DNA from: JAKVBK01 sp022447275
GTDB taxonomy: Bacteria; Pseudomonadota; Alphaproteobacteria; Rhodobacterales; Rhodobacteraceae
Reading direction: 5' to 3'
DNA length: 64,000 bases
Assembly (NCBI GenBank): GCA_047125605.1
Contig: CP138932.1
Location: 372,001 to 436,000, forward strand
Shown here: piece by piece, positions 33,633 to 43,306 of the stretch
Layout: each line of letters starts with the position of its first letter
Position numbering within the stretch: the stretch's first letter is position 1
Position numbers and translations under genes: made by a program
The notes under the pieces: model-generated
The model's database searches: none
What the model was told of the DNA's origin: nothing
What the model saw: only the letters and a program-made list of their open reading frames with translations

Positions 33633-35165
33633 TCAATTGTCCCCTTCGTCTGTCACGCCGGCCATCAACAGGCCCAGTTCGCGTTCGTCGGTCGCGCCTG
33701 CGTCACGCTCGCCCATGATACGGCCATCGAACATCACCGCGATCCGGTCTGCGAGGCCAAGGATTTCATCCAGTTCCACAGACACCAGCAATACGGCCTT
33801 GCCAGCATCCCGCAGGGCGACGATCTGCTTGTGAATAAATTCGATCGCGCCGATGTCGACGCCGCGCGTGGGCTGGCCGATCAGCAGCAGATCAGGGCTG
33901 CGTTCGATCTCTCGGGCCACTACGATCTTCTGCTGGTTGCCGCCAGAGAAATTCTTTGCGGTCAGCCACGCGTTGGCGGGGCGAATGTCGTATTCCGCAA
34001 TCTTTTTCTCTGTGTCCTTGCGCAAGGCCCGGTTGTTCATCAACAGGCCCGTGTTGAAGGCAGGATCGTCATGGTAGCCGAACGCGTTGTTTTCCCAGGC
34101 ATGGAAATCCATGATCAAGCCTTCGCGCTGGCGATCCTCGGGCACATGCCCGATGCCCCGGGCGCGGCGCGCGCGCCCGTTGGCCTGTGGTCCGACCAGT
34201 TCCAGTTCTGTGCCGTTCAGGGTGAGGCTGCCCTCTGCCGCCTGCATGCCGCCGAGCACCTCGAGCAACTCCGATTGGCCGTTGCCGGCAACGCCTGCAA
34301 TTCCGAGGATCTCACCGGCACGAATATCAAGAGAGACACCGCGCAACCGCTCCACGCCTGCGTCATCCACCACACGTAGATTGCGGGCAGAAAGCACCAC
34401 TTCACCGGGTTTGGCCGGCGTTTTTTCTACCTGCAACAAGACTTTGCGGCCCACCATCAGCTCTGCAAGCTGTTCCGGATTGGTCTCGGCGGTTTTTACC
34501 GTAGCGGTCATCTTGCCGCGGCGCATCACGCTGACAGTGTCTGTCGCATCCATGATTTCGCGCAGCTTGTGGGTGATCAGAATGATCGTTTTGCCCTCGT
34601 CGCGCAGACGGCGCAAAATTCGGAACAATTGGTCTGCTTCCGTGGGCGTCAGCACGCCCGTTGGCTCATCAAGGATGAGGATATCAGCCTTGCGGTAGAG
34701 CGCCTTGAGGATCTCGACACGTTGCTGCATGCCAACGCCGATCTCTTCGATCACAGCGTCCGGATCGACGTTAAGCTCGTATTCCTTGGCCAGTGCGGTC
34801 AGCTCTTGGCGGGCCTTTCGCAGGGAGGGACCAAGTTTCCAGCCGTCCTCGGCACCCAGCACCACGTTTTCGAGCACTGTGAAGTTTTCGACCAGTTTGA
34901 AATGCTGAAACACCATGCCGATGCCAGCGGCAATCGCCGCCTGACTGTCGGGGATTTCAGTTTTCTGGCCGCCGATGAAGATTTCTCCGGCATCGGCTTT
35001 GTAGAAGCCGTAGAGGATCGACATCAGCGTCGATTTTCCCGCTCCGTTTTCGCCAATAATCCCGTGGATCGCACCGCGCGCCACAGAGAGGGAGATGTCC
35101 TTATTGGCCTGAACAGGCCCGAACGACTTCGAGATGCCCTTTAGCTCAATGGCCGGTGCGCTCAC
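33633..35165 (-). CDS. ABC transporter ATPase, tandem type (YufO-like)
   Basis: A 510-residue protein with two fused ABC domains, as in nucleoside and simple-sugar importers. The first half has Walker A GENGAGKSTLM near 37-47 and Walker B ILILDEPTGVL. The second half has a degenerate Walker A (GVAGNGQSELLEVL), the signature FSGGNQQK and LLIGQPTRGVD. It starts with GTG at 35165. Its stop is one base before the permease start. Confidence 0.92.
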   Translation of the reverse strand: MSAPAIELKGISKSFGPVQANKDISLSVARGAIHGIIGENGAGKSTLMSILYGFYKADAGEIFIGGQKTEIPDSQAAIAAGIGMVFQHFKLVENFTVLENVVLGAEDGWKLGPSLRKARQELTALAKEYELNVDPDAVIEEIGVGMQQRVEILKALYRKADILILDEPTGVLTPTEADQLFRILRRLRDEGKTIILITHKLREIMDATDTVSVMRRGKMTATVKTAETNPEQLAELMVGRKVLLQVEKTPAKPGEVVLSARNLRVVDDAGVERLRGVSLDIRAGEILGIAGVAGNGQSELLEVLGGMQAAEGSLTLNGTELELVGPQANGRARRARGIGHVPEDRQREGLIMDFHAWENNAFGYHDDPAFNTGLLMNNRALRKDTEKKIAEYDIRPANAWLTAKNFSGGNQQKIVVAREIERSPDLLLIGQPTRGVDIGAIEFIHKQIVALRDAGKAVLLVSVELDEILGLADRIAVMFDGRIMGERDAGATDERELGLLMAGVTDEGDN

Positions 35166-35498
35166 GCCCAGTCCTCCGTTACCGTGAATGTGGGGCCGTC
35201 ACGTAGGATATCCCGCGTTGATTACGCCAAATCCCTGCGCTGTGCGCACCACCTTTGCTTCGTCTTTTGTCAGAAATGCACGCATGCGCAAGCCCTGACA
35301 ATGCGTGTCTTGTGTCTGCGAGGCCCTGTTACGACAGTCTCTGCGCTGAGCAGGCCCGGTTTCGACGGTATCGGCTGTTTTGCAGGCGGTTCGCCGTCCA
35401 TGGCTTTACCCTACAAGAAAGGGGGCCGGCCCCTGATTGGGCGCGGCCCCCTTGGATGCTTCAGCATGTCCCCACCCAGAGGGCGGGGACGGGCCTGA
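35166..35498. other. gap between binding-protein gene and transporter genes
   Basis: 333 bases between two genes read in the same direction. The bmp-proximal third holds two strong hairpins, listed separately as a terminator or attenuator. The remainder (about 35166-35415) shows no gene, repeat or clear promoter. Confidence 0.5.
35419..35490 (-). terminator. double hairpin after the substrate-binding protein gene
   Basis: On the minus strand the first hairpin, GTCCCC/GGGGAC (35468-35490), begins 9 bases after the bmp stop. The second, AAGGGGGCCG/CGGCCCCCTT (35419-35453), is followed by TTCTTG. Together they look like a stabiliser plus a leaky terminator that would lower expression of the ATPase and permeases relative to the binding protein, a common design in ABC importers. 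Confidence 0.7.
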
Positions 35499-36494
<996 letters not shown>

Positions 36495-36652
36495 TTCAGA
36501 TCTCCTGTTGGTTCGGCGGGATGTCAGGCCACAGCTGGCTCGGATCCCACCCTGAGTGCGGGCCAATACAAGCCCTTGCACAGCATAACGCCGCAGGGGA
36601 ACAAGGGGGTCAACCGGTTTTTGCTCTATTGAGGGCTTAGACAGGCATGTTG

Positions 36653-37066
36653 TCAGGGCAAGGGACGTGTCAGGACCAGTGCATCGCGCTTTTTACCGTC
36701 AGGGCTGGCATAGTAATTGCGGCGCGTGCCAGAGGCTGAGAAGCCCAGTGTGGCATAGAGACTTTGGGCGGCAAAATTGTCTGCCGCCACCTCCAAAAAG
36801 CTGCGGGTTGCGCCGCGATCGGCGGCTCTGCGCAGGAAGTCACGGGTGAGCGCTGCACCGATTCCCTGTCTGCGCGCACCCGGATCCACCGCAAGGGTGA
36901 GCAGTTCCGCCTCATCCAGAACGGCGCGCCCCCATAAAAACCCTTGGGGGGCAAGGCACAGGAAGGTGCCCGGTGCGTCAGACAACTCTGTAAATTCCCG
37001 GGCGTTCCAGGGGCGCGGCGTCTCGAAACACGCCGCATGGATGCGGGCCATCTCTGCCGGTGTCAT
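36653..37066 (-). CDS. rimI: ribosomal protein alanine N-acetyltransferase-like GNAT
   Basis: A 137-residue GNAT protein with the acetyl-CoA loop RRQGIGAAL near residues 68-76 and the RimI-like segment SFLEVAADNFAAQSLYATLGF. RimI acetylates the N-terminus of ribosomal protein S18 in E. coli. The start at 37066 overlaps the tsaB stop by ATGA; the frame extending to 37285 lies within tsaB and is rejected. The tsaB-rimI pairing is widely conserved and supports the name. Confidence 0.88.
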   Translation of the reverse strand: MTPAEMARIHAACFETPRPWNAREFTELSDAPGTFLCLAPQGFLWGRAVLDEAELLTLAVDPGARRQGIGAALTRDFLRRAADRGATRSFLEVAADNFAAQSLYATLGFSASGTRRNYYASPDGKKRDALVLTRPLP

Positions 37067-37719
37067 GAGGGCAGGATAACAGGGGGCGGGTCCGCCGGTG
37101 GGGCCGCATCGGCGGCCCGCATGTAGAGCGGGGCAGGCGGCGTTTGCACGGTCTGCCAGCGTGTGGCTGCAACGCGCGCAAGCGCTTCGGCTGGTGGAAA
37201 GGCAGGGTGCGCTATGGGCAGGCCCAGTTCGCGCCCAAGCGCCTGCGCTGGGGGGCCAACGCAGGTTAGATCGGGCAAGGCCCAATCATCTGTGTCAGAC
37301 AGTGCCACCAGTTCCGGCCCTCGGGCGCGCGTAGGGTGGAAACGCTGCAGATAGAGCCTGTCCCGCCGCGCATCGAGACAAGACAGCACGGGGGCATCGG
37401 TGCCAAAAGCAAGCGCTTCAAGCATGCTGACACCGACGGCAGGAACGCCCAGCGACAGGGCGAGCCCCCGTGCCGCGGCAACAGAGATCCGAATGCCCGT
37501 GAAATTGCCCGGCCCAGTGCCCACGGCGATCGCGTCCAGAGCGTGCCAAGACACGCCTGCCTCTGCGAGCACCTCTTCAAGCAGGGGCAGCAGACGTTCG
37601 GCCTGACCTTTCGCCATCTCTTCGTTGCGCGCGATCGAAACCGCGCCGCTCACCATCAGAGCGCAGGACACGGCCGGGCCTGAAGTGTCAAAACCAAGAA
37701 TTGTGGGAGAGGTGGTCAT
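37063..37719 (-). CDS. tsaB: tRNA t6A biosynthesis protein TsaB
   Basis: A 218-residue ASKHA-fold protein that partners TsaD and TsaE to make threonylcarbamoyladenosine at position 37 of ANN-decoding tRNAs. N-terminal ILGFDTSGPAVSCAL and the central AVGTGPGNFTGIRI are diagnostic. It is coupled to rimI through an ATGA overlap. Confidence 0.95.
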   Translation of the reverse strand: MTTSPTILGFDTSGPAVSCALMVSGAVSIARNEEMAKGQAERLLPLLEEVLAEAGVSWHALDAIAVGTGPGNFTGIRISVAAARGLALSLGVPAVGVSMLEALAFGTDAPVLSCLDARRDRLYLQRFHPTRARGPELVALSDTDDWALPDLTCVGPPAQALGRELGLPIAHPAFPPAEALARVAATRWQTVQTPPAPLYMRAADAAPPADPPPVILPS

Positions 37720-37824
37720 CGGGCGCCCTGGAAGCCGTGCGATCTGCCGCCTGAGCGCGGCAAACCGCTTCTCGCTATGGTGCAGGCCCCGCGCGGACAG
37801 AATGCGGCGGCCTTTTAAATCCGC

Positions 37825-38391
37825 TCAGACCGCGACAGGGCGGACTTCCGTCACTTCCGGAATGTAATGGCGCAGCAGGTTTTCGATGCCCATTTTCAGC
37901 GTCAGTGTCGAAGAGGGGCAGCCCGCGCATGCGCCCTGCATGTGCAGATAGACCACGCCGCGATCAAACCCGTGGAAGGTGATATCCCCGCCATCTTGCG
38001 CAACAGCCGGGCGCACCCGCGTGTCGAGCAGCGTTTTGATCTGGCCGACCACTTCTGCATCCGCTTCGTCGTGATTGTTCGCATGGCCATCGTTGCCGGC
38101 CCCATCCCCATCCATCACCGGATCGCCAGACTGGAAATGCTCCATCACGGCACCCAGCAGGGCGGGTTTGAGGTGGTCCCAATCGAGGCCATCCGCTTTT
38201 GTGACCGTGACAAAGTCATGGCCCAAAAATACGCCTGTTACCCCATCAACCGCGAAAAGCCGCTTTGCCAGCGGCGATTTTTCAGAAGTGTCCGCCGAGG
38301 GGAAATCCGCAGTTCCAATCTCCAGAACGGTCTGGCCGGGCAGGAATTTCAACGTGGCAGGGTTTGGTGTCGATTCGGTCTGGATGAACAT
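37825..38391 (-). CDS. NifU/Nfu-type iron-sulfur scaffold protein
   Basis: A 188-residue protein with an N-terminal Nfu_N domain (MFIQTESTPNPATLKFLPG, about 1-88) and a C-terminal NifU domain (about 110-185) holding the cluster-binding CAGC within HMQGACAGCPSSTLT. It carries or transfers Fe-S clusters to apoproteins. The arrangement is the mitochondrial-NFU1-like type common in alphaproteobacteria. It lies upstream of tsaB and rimI on the same strand. Confidence 0.93.
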   Translation of the reverse strand: MFIQTESTPNPATLKFLPGQTVLEIGTADFPSADTSEKSPLAKRLFAVDGVTGVFLGHDFVTVTKADGLDWDHLKPALLGAVMEHFQSGDPVMDGDGAGNDGHANNHDEADAEVVGQIKTLLDTRVRPAVAQDGGDITFHGFDRGVVYLHMQGACAGCPSSTLTLKMGIENLLRHYIPEVTEVRPVAV

Positions 38392-38663
38392 GTCCGCTCT
38401 CCTTTGAGTTAAGACAGTATATGCAGGCGCGCACCGTCAGTGTCAATAATTTGGAATGATTCTAATTTGGATGTCTGGGAGCAGCAAGCGGAGACACCGC
38501 AGGGCTGGTGTCGGCAGTGGCCTACTTGGCAAAGAAACGGATCGACATGCGCGTTCAGAGGGATCGCCGGGGTTGAGCTTTTCACGGATTGAGAATCTAT
38601 TCCTGAATCAGGCGCTGCAATCACTCAAACGACGGACTTGTCTAAATCTGCGATCGACGCAGC

Positions 38664-39116
38664 CTAAGTGATAGATTCCAAGCGGTCCTTGGACATCTCG
38701 CCTGGCACGATTGTGATCGGGATCGGCAATGAGCCCGACTCACGCATGAGCGCCTGTACCAGCGGGCCCGGCCCGCCATCGGCTGCCGCGCCCAGAACCA
38801 GAACGCCAATGTCGGCATCTTCCCGCACTTGCGTCAGGATTTGTGAGACCCCTTCGCCCTCGCGGATAACCAGTTCCGGTGCGATGTTCTGTTTGTCGCG
38901 CATCCATTTCGCGAATACTTCGAAATGGGCTTCGATCCGTTCCCGCGCTTCGGCCCGCATTACATCGCCCACGCCGATCCAATGTTGGAACTCTTCGGGG
39001 GGGATGATCGACATGATGATGACGCCCCCGCCGGTGCTGGAAGCACGCATGGCGGCGAACCGCATCGCATTCAAACATTCACGGCTGTCATCCAATATGA
39101 CCAAGAACTTACGCAT
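38664..39116 (-). CDS. universal stress protein (UspA family)
   Basis: A 150-residue single-domain Usp protein. It starts MRKFLVILDDSRECLNAM and ends with the family's nucleotide-binding-like region VLVLGAAADGGPGPLVQAL followed by the strand IPITIVPG. The strict G-2x-G-9x-G-S/T ATP motif is only partly matched. ATG 39116 is chosen because the family begins with this strand. The 270-base gap to the nfu gene shows nothing. Confidence 0.88.
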   Translation of the reverse strand: MRKFLVILDDSRECLNAMRFAAMRASSTGGGVIIMSIIPPEEFQHWIGVGDVMRAEARERIEAHFEVFAKWMRDKQNIAPELVIREGEGVSQILTQVREDADIGVLVLGAAADGGPGPLVQALMRESGSLPIPITIVPGEMSKDRLESIT

Positions 39117-39251
39117 GGGCCCTCTGCCGGTTGTTTGCTCGAGAAGCAGTATTGATGCGCGAATGCAGTTCTCGCAAGCATCCATTTCATCCATGGGACA
39201 ATCGCCCAGTTTGCTGCGGCAGTGCGGTCAGCGTTGCCCCCCACCTGTTTG

Positions 39252-40295
39252 CTAGGTGGCAAGACGGGTCACGCCGATGCGCACAAGGGGGCGCAATGCC
39301 GCCCGGCTGGCCCAGCCCGCTGCAAGGGTTGCAAGCTGAAGCCCGCAGAGCCACGCCAGCAGCAGGACCCCGATTACCTTGTCGCTCAGGCGCAGGGAGG
39401 TGCGAAATACCCGGCCTTTGCCCAGCACATCGAAGGTTGCCCGGGTGGCGGGGCCTTGCACCTCAGCCACGCGCGCAAGGCGGGCAATATCTTCGGGGCT
39501 GTCTGCGTGGCGCAGCAAAACGACCGTGTCCGCAAAAGAGGTGTTTCGAACCACCGTGCCCATCTCTGCCAAGGGGCCGCGCAGGGCGCGCAGGGCCTTC
39601 GGCGAGGTGGGGGGGCTGCCCTCCGGGACAAGTCGCCGCAACCCGGAGATGAGCCCCGGCTGAAGGGTGCCTAACCGGCGGGCAACCCGCGCCACGCTTG
39701 CCCCAAGTTTGACCGGCGCGGCCATCACTGTGGCGGTTCCCCCGCTCAGAAGGGCAGCGCCCGTGGCCCCCAGCCCGACGGTTGCAAGCGCGGTTTCGAG
39801 CCGGTCAACCTCGCGGTTGGACCACCAGGCTTCGGCGTTGCGCCGCAGGGCATTGGCGTCTCCGAGCGGGCTCAGTTCGAACGGCAAAGCGCAGGTACCC
39901 ATTTGCTGAAGCGTGCTGCAGGCTTGGATATCGAGGGCGCATTGCAGGCAGGTCGTATCGTCCGTTGCGCCGTGTTGCGCCCGTACTTCGGCCACGGCTC
40001 TCTGGCGGGCGTCCCCCAGTTCGACGCCTTCGTCCCGGGCCAGTTGAACAAGTGTTTCAAGGCGCAGGACATCGCCTTCAGCCACTGCGGCGTCGATCCG
40101 GCGCAACAGGTGCTCCGGCTGCAGTGCCCATGACATCTGGCGTGTGAGGCTGGCTGACAATTCCGCTTGGCTGCGGGCAACATAAGGGGCGGATAGCGGA
40201 TTTGAGCCCAACGCCCACACCAAAGGAACAAGCCACGCCGCGAAGGGCAGGCACAGAAGAAACATGCGCAGCAAAGCCCGGGGGATGGGCGGCAC
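39252..40295 (-). CDS. conserved hypothetical membrane protein
   Basis: About 347 residues, not recognised as a named family. It has an N-terminal membrane helix (about 9-30), then a periplasmic domain with DDTTCLQCALDIQACSTL and CALPF (four Cys, perhaps disulfides). Hydrophobic stretches lie in the middle (ALATVGLGATGAALLSGGTA) and near the C-terminus (IGVLLLAWLCGLQLATLAAGW). The GTG at 40295 lies 11 bases after a GGAGG site; a TTG at 40313 and an ATG at 40265 are alternatives. It follows the aminotransferase gene by 25 bases. Confidence 0.6.
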   Translation of the reverse strand: MPPIPRALLRMFLLCLPFAAWLVPLVWALGSNPLSAPYVARSQAELSASLTRQMSWALQPEHLLRRIDAAVAEGDVLRLETLVQLARDEGVELGDARQRAVAEVRAQHGATDDTTCLQCALDIQACSTLQQMGTCALPFELSPLGDANALRRNAEAWWSNREVDRLETALATVGLGATGAALLSGGTATVMAAPVKLGASVARVARRLGTLQPGLISGLRRLVPEGSPPTSPKALRALRGPLAEMGTVVRNTSFADTVVLLRHADSPEDIARLARVAEVQGPATRATFDVLGKGRVFRTSLRLSDKVIGVLLLAWLCGLQLATLAAGWASRAALRPLVRIGVTRLAT

Positions 40296-40320
40296 CTTGC
40301 GTGTCACCTCCAAGCGCGGA

Positions 40321-41184
40321 TCACCCGTCGGACAAGGCCCAATCCCAGTACAGCTCCCGGACGCGGCGCGTCACCGGACCCTGCTGGTAGGACACCTCGT
40401 CGAAAGCCGTCACGGGTGTGACCTTCATCATATTGCCAGACATGAACACCTCGTCGGCAGCTTCAAAATCCTCGAAGCTGAGAACGGTTTCCACCACGTC
40501 CATGCCATCCGCCCGCATGTTCTGAATATGCCGGGCGCGGGTGATCCCGGCGAGGAATGTGCCATTGGGCACGGGGGTGAACACCGTGCCATCGCGCACC
40601 ATGAAAATGTTGGCCGTGGCGGTTTCAGCAACATTGCCCATCGCATCTGCCACCAATGCGTTGGAAAAGCCCTTGTTGCGGGCCTCCACCAGCATCCGGG
40701 CGTTGTTGGGATAGAGGCAGCCTGCTTTGGCGTTTACCACCGCATCCTCCAGCACGGGGCGGCGAAATTTGGTGCGGGTCAGCGTTGCGGCTTTGCCCGC
40801 GGGCGCCATGGGAATTTCTTCCAAACACAGGGAAAAGCCCGTGGCCCCAGCCTTCGGCACGATGGCGAGTTCGTCGCCCTCTATGGCCCAATACATCGGG
40901 CGGATATAGACCGCGCTGCCCGGCGCATAGGCCTCAAGACCCTCTTGCACCAATGCGACCATTTCCTCGGCACTGTGCGTGGGCGTGATCATCAGGGCTT
41001 CGGCCGAGCGGTTCACCCGTGCGCAATGGGCCAGTAGATCTGGTGTGACACCTTCAAACAGACGGGCCCCGTCAAACACGGTTGAGCCAAGCCACATGCC
41101 GTGATCTGCGGCCCGCATGATCGCGACATCCCCATCATGCCAGGTGCCTTCATAGTAGGTGCGGATGTTGGTCCCGGTGGCCAT
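40321..41184 (-). CDS. branched-chain amino acid aminotransferase-like protein
   Basis: A 287-residue fold-type IV PLP enzyme (BCAT/D-amino-acid transaminase/ADC lyase family). The PLP Lys is Lys153 in NAKAGCLYPNN, the N-terminal segment is MRAADHGMWLGSTVFDG, and the cofactor-phosphate motif is ATANIFMV. It is shorter than E. coli IlvE, so IlvE activity is plausible but not proven. ATG 41184 follows GGGAGAG; the longer frame to 41316 adds residues not seen in the family. Confidence 0.87.
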   Translation of the reverse strand: MATGTNIRTYYEGTWHDGDVAIMRAADHGMWLGSTVFDGARLFEGVTPDLLAHCARVNRSAEALMITPTHSAEEMVALVQEGLEAYAPGSAVYIRPMYWAIEGDELAIVPKAGATGFSLCLEEIPMAPAGKAATLTRTKFRRPVLEDAVVNAKAGCLYPNNARMLVEARNKGFSNALVADAMGNVAETATANIFMVRDGTVFTPVPNGTFLAGITRARHIQNMRADGMDVVETVLSFEDFEAADEVFMSGNMMKVTPVTAFDEVSYQQGPVTRRVRELYWDWALSDG

Positions 41185-41422
41185 TTCAGTGCTCTCCCAG
41201 ATTGTTCGGGCGAAACCTATCCAAGCCGGCAGGAAGGGTCCAGCAGTGATGGCCTGCCGGGAAACCAGAAATGTATGCAGGTTTGATCCGGGCACGCGGG
41301 TCCTTGCCCATATCACCCCCTGAGGCTTCCTGCGGCGGCGCTGCTCCGTTGCGCGGATGGCGGTGCGCCGCGGCTCAAAACTGCCCCGCTATGGACCAGA
41401 CATCTGCGCTCGGCGGAGCGCC

Positions 41423-42463
41423 CTAGCCAATCATGCCGACAATCTCATTCGTGCGCTTCAGGATCGGCGTAGCGATCTCGCGCGCACGCTCGGCGCCGCG
41501 GGCAAGCAGGCGATCGATCTCGGGTTGATCCTGCATGAGGCGCGCCATTTCCGAGCTGATCGGGGCCAGCTTGGCGACAGCCAGATCGGCAAGCGCAGGT
41601 TTGAATTGCCCGAATTGTGCACCGGCATACTCCGCGAGCACGGCCTCGGCCGACTGATCTGCGAGCGCGGCATAGATATTGATCAGGTTGCGCGCCTCGG
41701 GACGGCCTTCCAAGCCTTCAAGGGTTTCCGGCAGGGGCTCCGGGTCTGTTTTGGCTTTGCGGATTTTCTTGGCGATGGCATCGGCGTCATCGGTGAGGTT
41801 GATCCGCGAGGCGTCTGACGGGTCTGACTTCGACATTTTCTTGGAGCCGTCGCGCAGGGACATCACGCGCGTGGCCGCACCTTCAATCACGGGCTCGGTC
41901 ACCGGGAAGAAATCCACACCGAAATCATTGTTGAACTTGATTGCGATGTCCCGCGTCAATTCGAGATGCTGTTTCTGGTCTTCGCCCACGGGCACATGGG
42001 TGGCGTGGTAGACAAGGATATCTGCCGCCATCAGGGCCGGGTAGGCAAACAGGCCGAGCGAGGCATTCTGCTGGTTTTTGCCCGCCTTGTCCTTCCACTG
42101 GGTCATGCGGCTCATCCAGCCCATGCGCGCCACACAGTTGAAGATCCAGCCCAATTGCGCGTGCTCGGGCACCTGGCTCTGGTTGAACAGGATCGAGCGT
42201 TCAGGATCGATCCCCGATGCGATGAACCCTGCGCAAAGCTCGCGCGTGTTGCGGGCCAGATCTGCGGGATCTTGCCAGACCGTGATCGCGTGCATGTCGA
42301 CCATGCAGTAAACGGTTTCATGTGTGCCAGCGTCCTGCATGTCCACAAACCGTTTCATCGCGCCGAGGTAATTGCCCAGCGTCAGACCGCCGGAGGGCTG
42401 AATCCCGGAAAAGACGCGCGGGGTGAACTTTTCGAGATTGGAGGCAGGGGCTGTATCGGACAT
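41423..42463 (-). CDS. trpS: tryptophanyl-tRNA synthetase
   Basis: Class I synthetase of 346 residues. The nucleotide-binding HIGH-equivalent lies in PSGGLTLGNYLGA near residues 23-35 and the KMSKS motif is intact in SKKMSKSDPSD. ATG 42463 is chosen from the family N-terminus (FSGIQPSGG); the upstream extension to 42787 runs into the divergent rhomboid gene and is rejected. Confidence 0.96.
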   Translation of the reverse strand: MSDTAPASNLEKFTPRVFSGIQPSGGLTLGNYLGAMKRFVDMQDAGTHETVYCMVDMHAITVWQDPADLARNTRELCAGFIASGIDPERSILFNQSQVPEHAQLGWIFNCVARMGWMSRMTQWKDKAGKNQQNASLGLFAYPALMAADILVYHATHVPVGEDQKQHLELTRDIAIKFNNDFGVDFFPVTEPVIEGAATRVMSLRDGSKKMSKSDPSDASRINLTDDADAIAKKIRKAKTDPEPLPETLEGLEGRPEARNLINIYAALADQSAEAVLAEYAGAQFGQFKPALADLAVAKLAPISSEMARLMQDQPEIDRLLARGAERAREIATPILKRTNEIVGMIG

Positions 42464-42596
42464 CTGTCGAGCTTTCGTTCTGGCGAGCCTGTCTGGCGCT
42501 TTTGTCCGGGGTGGATTACTGGGGCCGTGGGCGCGCGTCAACGCAGGGCAGGCGCTCGAAGGCCGATTGCCGGCAAACAGAAGGATTTTGGGCACG

Positions 42597-43289
42597 ATGG
42601 TGGATGCGAACAACACTTCTCCGTTCAATGCGGTGCCGCGCGTGGTTGTGCTGTTGTGCCTCGTGATCGCTGCCGGGGAACTGGTGTTCTGGGCCGGCTC
42701 TTCGGGGTTAATCGGGGGCATGGGGTACGGTTCCAACGCGCTGCGCTTGGAAGCGGTGGCGCAATTCTCATATTTCCCAGATGCCACGCGCTGGATGCTG
42801 CAGGTGGGCGAGCTGCGTCTGGATTACCTGTGGCGGTTTGTGACCTACCCGTTTGTCCATACCAGCTTTGTGGAGGCGGTCTTCGTGATCGTGTTCACTC
42901 TGGCGTTGGGCAAAATGACGGCGGAGAGCTTTCCGGGCTGGGTCGTACTAGCGGTCTTTTTTGGGGCCGCGATCGCAGGTGCCCTTATTTACACGCTGCT
43001 GGTGTCTGACAACACGCCTTTGATCGGCGGCTTCCCGGCGGCCTACGGCTTGATTGGCAGCTACACGTTCCTGATGTGGGTGGGATATGGGGCCATGGGC
43101 GCGAACCGGCTCAATGCCTTTCGCTTGATCGGCTTCTTGCTTGGTATTCAGTTGCTGTTCGGCGTCCTGTTCGGATCGAACAACACATGGATCGCAGAAT
43201 TTGCAGGATTTGGAGCAGGGTTCGTCATCGCGGCGCTTGCGGTGCCCGGTGCGATTGGCAGGATTGCAGCCCGCCTGAGGCAGCGCTGA
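42597..43289 (+). CDS. rhomboid-family membrane protein lacking catalytic residues
   Basis: A 230-residue protein with about six membrane helices and the overall rhomboid pattern WRFVTYPFVHTSF then a glycine-rich loop. At the positions of E. coli GlpG His150, Asn154, Ser201 and His254 it has Glu93, Val97, Pro147 (in LIGGFPAAYGL) and Glu201 (in WIAEFAGFGAGF). It therefore cannot be a serine protease and is a pseudoprotease like iRhom or derlin proteins, or a relative adapted to another use. It is divergent from trpS. ATG 42597; the frame from 42423 overlaps trpS. Confidence 0.78.
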   Translation: MVDANNTSPFNAVPRVVVLLCLVIAAGELVFWAGSSGLIGGMGYGSNALRLEAVAQFSYFPDATRWMLQVGELRLDYLWRFVTYPFVHTSFVEAVFVIVFTLALGKMTAESFPGWVVLAVFFGAAIAGALIYTLLVSDNTPLIGGFPAAYGLIGSYTFLMWVGYGAMGANRLNAFRLIGFLLGIQLLFGVLFGSNNTWIAEFAGFGAGFVIAALAVPGAIGRIAARLRQR

Positions 43290-43306
43290 GCCGGGCCTGC
43301 CGCCGC

